Below, piece by piece: positions 7,526 to 10,188 of a stretch of DNA of 10,188 bases. Position 1 is the stretch's first letter, and each line of letters starts with the position of its first letter. Location of the stretch: NCBI GenBank assembly GCA_036939975.1, contig JALLPB010001356.1, positions 1 to 10,188 of the forward strand. The letters are read 5' to 3'. The translations under genes and the position numbers were made by a program. The notes under the pieces were generated by a model that saw nothing but the letters and a program-made list of their open reading frames with translations, was not told the DNA's origin and searched no databases. Source of the stretch: Cyclostephanos tholiformis (lineage: Eukaryota; Bacillariophyta; Thalassiosirophyceae; Thalassiosirales; Thalassiosiraceae).

Positions 7526-8076
7526 TTTTTTGGTGGGGGAAGCCTTAAGGGATGGAGTCCCTATTGCTGCTGACTAGGGATTAATTCAGATGGGTGTATA
7601 GATATTTTTCACAGAACTTTCTCAGAATTTACGGTTGCACTTTCATCGTTAAGCATCAGTAGAAAATAATTCTGTTTAGCTCACAATTAGTCTCCAATCA
7701 ACTTTTAAGTGGTGCTCCATCGACCGCTCGAATTCGCCTTGGCCACTGGTAATGCTCTTCCCCTTCTTCCTAGCGCGTGTCAGGACTCACTTATGCTCAC
7801 CTGCCATCATCACGCTGCCGTTTGCATGTGGGTGGTAGTTTGGGTGGCACAAGTCTTCTCTTTTTGCTCAGAACTCTTTGGAAGGTCCCTACTCGCCATG
7901 TGGCTGCTGCCGTAGACCTCGAGCTCTCCCTTTGGTGCCAAGTTCATTGCCCTCTACGCATTTTTGTCGCTATCACACATGCACAAATGCCTCCAAGCAG
8001 CTATACATGGGAACGATGGGCCATCGTGCAATCCGCCATTGCCATCATGGCCATTCCTTTCGGTGAAGGTGTTCCT
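7526..8076. other. Non-coding stretch, no gene seen
   Basis: No recognisable protein or RNA gene. A tight dyad ACGATGG-G-CCATCGT lies at 8013-8027 and a 5-bp stem AGGGA/TCCCT at about 7548-7562. The overlapping open frames from 7709 to 8184 have an arbitrary, Cys/His/Trp-rich composition and the last runs into the minisatellite, so I do not call them. Confidence 0.5.
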
Positions 8077-8280
8077 CAGTTTGTCCTTAGACTGAGAGTC
8101 TGGCTGTCACCTGAAGGTCTGTCCATAGACCGAGAGTCTGGCCATCACCCAAAGGTCTGCCCATATCCTAAGGTCAGTCCATAGACCGAAAGTCTGGCCG
8201 TTACCCAAAGGTCTGTCCATAGACTGAGAGTCTGGCCATCAGCCAAGGTCTATCCTTAGACCAAAGTCTGTCCTTGGACT
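8077..8280 (+). repeat. 38-bp minisatellite with hairpin-forming units
   Basis: Six head-to-tail units begin at about 8077, 8116, 8154, 8172, 8210 and 8247. Full units are 37-39 bp; the third is cut to about 18 bp and the last is diverged. A unit starts GGTCTGTCCATAGACC, in which GGTCT pairs with AGACC around a 6-nt loop. AGAC-CGAGA-GTCT immediately after gives an alternative stem. There are no unique spacers between units, so it is not a CRISPR array. It lies about 580 bp upstream of the gag start. Confidence 0.9.
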
Positions 8281-8480
8281 ACATTCTGCTTGCCTGCTGT
8301 CCCCACGCCTCAATCATGTCTGAGGCCACCACCACCCAATCAGGGGCCCCTTTCTCCCCATGCTCACTTGTACCCATCAGCATTGGGAAGTCGACTGTCT
8401 ATGTTTATCCTTGTGTCAACAGCACCATGTTGCCCCACAAAAGCACCCATGCATATCATATCACTCTCACTGTGCTTTCT
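8281..8480. other. Unassigned 200 bp
   Basis: Nothing recognisable. If the gag at 8857 belongs to a normal copia element, its 5' long terminal repeat and primer-binding site should lie somewhere between here and 8856, but I cannot locate the terminal TG/CA ends or a tRNA-complementary primer site. Confidence 0.4.
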
Positions 8481-8825
8481 TCATAGAACCGGGACCTTCT
8501 TCTTTAGCTCAACGCACTTGGCCACCAGCTGAACCTCCAGGCAATGGTAGACGGTGTTGTTAATGATTGGCTGTGATTTTTCAATGATAACTGGTGCGAC
8601 TTCTGCCATCTTGACGTTCTCAGTTTTCACTGTGCTACAGGCGATGTCATCAAGAACACAACAATGGTGGAAGACCTGAATATCCTCCTACCAGTCCAGG
8701 ATGGAAATGTTGCCAATTGTCGGCAACCAAACATAAAATGTGTTCAGGTTCAGCTCTCCCTTGACTTTTGCCTCACTTGTTAATGTTCTGGAACCAGCAG
8801 GGCCGACGACTTTGCGAATGGAGTT
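8481..8825 (-). pseudogene. Unrecognised minus-strand open stretch with one stop
   Basis: Reading the minus strand from 8825 to the TGA at 8483-8481 gives 114 codons interrupted only by one TAG (8690-8688). The translation has an ordinary protein-like mix, with patches such as GELNLNTFYVWLPTIGNIS, EDIQVFHHCCVLDD and KTENVKMAEVAPVI, and a basic end KCVELKKKVPVL. It has no good ATG at its beginning and I do not recognise a family. It is divergent to gag and starts 31 bp from it. It may be a decayed gene fragment into which the copia element inserted, or chance. Treat as tentative. Confidence 0.25.
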
Positions 8826-8856
8826 TTATCTTGAATTACCTCAGTAGTCAAGGGTG

Positions 8857-9687
8857 ATGACTAACGAAAAGGGGAATGCCTATAATCTCATGACGTTCCA
8901 CGGGCACAGTGACCTTCACACGCTATCCCCGGCCAATGTTAAGGAGCAGCTTTTGGATAAGACACTGCAGGATGGGCCAGTTGTACTTATGCCAGCAAGC
9001 TTTGGTCTCAGAACCGCCCGAATGGGTGGGGAGTCACTATACACTGAGATTGACCAGAAGATTCTTTGGCTGGCATTCCACATAGTGTGCCAACCTGACA
9101 AAGATGGGAATCAGGTTATTAGCTCTGTCCGGTCATACTTTCAGCAGTTGATGAGTGCAGCTAGACCATTTACAAACCAGCGGGATTTCCCAATCAGTGT
9201 ATGTGCTAAATTTATGGAGGGTCTGGATAACCGTCAACTTACTGGTTTTTGCCGCCTATTCCCACAGCACTGTGTCATCCAATCCTTAAATGCAACCCAC
9301 CAGCAAAAGGTGCTTCAGAAGATGTTGCAAGCTACCCAGCAGGCTAAGGACAACTTGGTTTCAGTCCAGCATGTTGCCTGGGAGGCAGTGGGGCTCTCCC
9401 TGGCTTTTGTCAGTGGCAGGTCTACTGTTGCTTTGGGTGCATACCCCAGCCAGGCCAAAAAGACACTTTCCAGGTACTCTTACCAAGGCAGTGGTGGTGC
9501 ATCTACAGATGGGTCAAGTGTGTCCAACAGTGGCAGTACGAGCAGCAAAAAGGGTCCCTGGCCATGTTTTGGTTGTGGTGGCCCACACCCTTGGTCTAAG
9601 TTTGTGGATGGAAACCATGTTGTCATATGCCCAAACAAAGACAACCCTGGCTTGGCACATGAGCAAATGCAAAAGAATCGAAAGTAG
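8857..9687 (+). CDS. gag: Gag-like protein of a Ty1/copia retrotransposon (CoDi-like)
   Basis: The frame encodes 276 residues from the ATG at 8857. A GTG precedes it and an in-frame TAG lies at 8845-8847, so the start is well bounded. Gag forms the cytoplasmic virus-like particle that packages element RNA. The N-terminal half is a helical capsid-like region with motifs typical of algal copia Gag: GPVVLMPASFGLRTARMGGE (about residues 41-60), RDFPISVCAKFMEGLD and SLNATHQQKVLQKMLQATQQ. A Ser/Gly-rich linker (about 206-231) follows. The variant zinc knuckle CFGCGGPHPW has Cys237, Cys240, His244 and Cys258, i.e. CX2CX3HX13C rather than the usual CX2CX4HX4C. The C-terminus ends KNRK at TAG 9685-9687, but the same frame continues with related sequence, so this stop probably truncates a longer Gag-Pol frame. 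It is the only long undisturbed coding frame in the window. Confidence 0.8.
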   Translation: MTNEKGNAYNLMTFHGHSDLHTLSPANVKEQLLDKTLQDGPVVLMPASFGLRTARMGGESLYTEIDQKILWLAFHIVCQPDKDGNQVISSVRSYFQQLMSAARPFTNQRDFPISVCAKFMEGLDNRQLTGFCRLFPQHCVIQSLNATHQQKVLQKMLQATQQAKDNLVSVQHVAWEAVGLSLAFVSGRSTVALGAYPSQAKKTLSRYSYQGSGGASTDGSSVSNSGSTSSKKGPWPCFGCGGPHPWSKFVDGNHVVICPNKDNPGLAHEQMQKNRK

Positions 9688-10144
9688 TGCCATGCCAATA
9701 ATGTTAAGAACAAGAATCTCGGGATGGCAAATTTTTCTGACTTTGACAAGGCTAGCCAGAAACATATTCGACAGCAGGTACTTCAGATAATGGAGGTCAT
9801 GAGGTTAGTGATGGGGCGAGTGTTGCATCGTCTGTGACCACCCTGAGCATGTTGGCTCCAGATGGTAGTTCATCCCGTAGTGGCCAAAATAGATCTTTGT
9901 GGTGGATGTTCCAGTCCTCATGATTAGCCCAATTAAGCAGCAAATACCTATTGCTATTCAGAGCAACCTACGCCATATCATTCTCAAGCTTGGGAGTTTG
10001 CTTGACTGACCCAGCTGCCCTGAAATCTGCATGGCCGTGGACACGTGTGCTGCCCTCACGACTGGGAGCTTCCATTTCTATGCACAAATTGCATGCTTTC
10101 CGCACTGTGTTGCAAAAATATATGCTCCCAAGGATTTGACCTAG
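9688..10144 (+). pseudogene. Continuation of copia polyprotein: Gag tail and aspartic protease, frameshifted
   Basis: Beyond the gag stop the same frame reads NVKNKNLGMANFSDFDKAS then QKHIRQQVLQ. A shift near 9785 moves the sense to NGGHEVSDGASVASSVTT, ending at TGA 9921-9923. The protease part is in a third frame: FVVDVPVLM from about 9896, SNLRHIILKLGSLLD, an in-frame TGA at 10007-10009, then CMAVDTCAALTTGSFHFYAQ with the catalytic Asp at 10040-10042, and PHCVAKIYAPKD to a TAG at 10142-10144. The retropepsin cleaves the polyprotein. VDTCAAL replaces the textbook DTGA motif with Cys; I recall variation at this position in diatom elements. Two shifts and several stops mean Pol is not made from this copy. 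Sequence after 10136 no longer fits the family. Integrase and reverse transcriptase would lie beyond the right edge. Confidence 0.65.
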
Positions 10145-10188
10145 GCGGGTGGATAACTCCTCTCCTGAAGTGAAAAACGAGTGGAAAA

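Noticed and set aside
7709..8184. Overlapping + strand open frames, one of 135 codons
   Set aside because: Arbitrary composition, mutual overlap, and the longest runs into the minisatellite.
8077..8280. Possible CRISPR array
   Set aside because: Units are directly adjacent with no unique spacers between them, one unit is truncated, and the genomic context is eukaryotic. It is a minisatellite.
9290..9790. 166-codon open frame overlapping gag
   Set aside because: Out-of-frame shadow of gag; the gag frame has clear family motifs and this one does not.
1..10188. tRNA, rRNA, bacterial promoters, operons or defence systems
   Set aside because: No T-loop/cloverleaf patterns, no ribosomal motifs and no closely packed genes were seen; the window is eukaryotic repeat-rich DNA.

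Overview
The window looks like gene-poor, repeat-rich nuclear DNA of a eukaryotic alga. A diatom or related stramenopile is my best guess. The reasons are the absence of any dense bacterial gene layout, long non-coding stretches, micro- and minisatellites, and three recognisable protein relics. These are a DIRS-type (tyrosine-recombinase) retroelement, a Myb/SANT-like DUF6818-type gene, and a Ty1/copia gag of the lineage abundant in diatoms (CoDi-like). Family assignments are from memory of family sequence patterns; no search was run.

Layout: (1) 122-1834, + strand, a decayed retroelement segment in the order RNase H-like domain then tyrosine recombinase. It has stops and frameshifts and enters the window without its reverse transcriptase. 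(2) 1934-2587, two diverged direct-repeat copies about 160 bp long and 497 bp apart. A 2607-2696 imperfect inverted repeat follows them. (3) 2772-3191, with a likely tail to about 3469, a broken DUF6818-like gene. (4) 3470-5580, AT-rich DNA with no supportable gene but with a 12-bp perfect inverted repeat and a 14-bp palindrome. (5) 5585-7525, a degenerate pyrimidine-rich satellite whose units carry a short TTGATTGTT-like motif. It is interrupted at about 5990-6690 by AT-rich repeats and a CpG-richer segment. (6) 8077-8280, a 38-bp minisatellite whose units can fold into hairpins. (7) 8857 to the window end, a copia-type element with an intact-looking gag ORF (276 aa, variant zinc knuckle), then a decayed gag tail and aspartic protease segment running towards the right edge.

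Nothing here works as a pathway. The coding content is mobile-element and repeat-associated, mostly pseudogenised, with Gag the only long clean frame. I see no tRNA, rRNA, CRISPR array, operon or bacterial regulatory site. The points most worth a second look are the DUF6818 relic lodged among repeats, the interrupted satellite with its CpG-rich interior, the apparent CpG-to-TpG decay of the recombinase, and the contrast between clean Gag and the broken sequence just after it.
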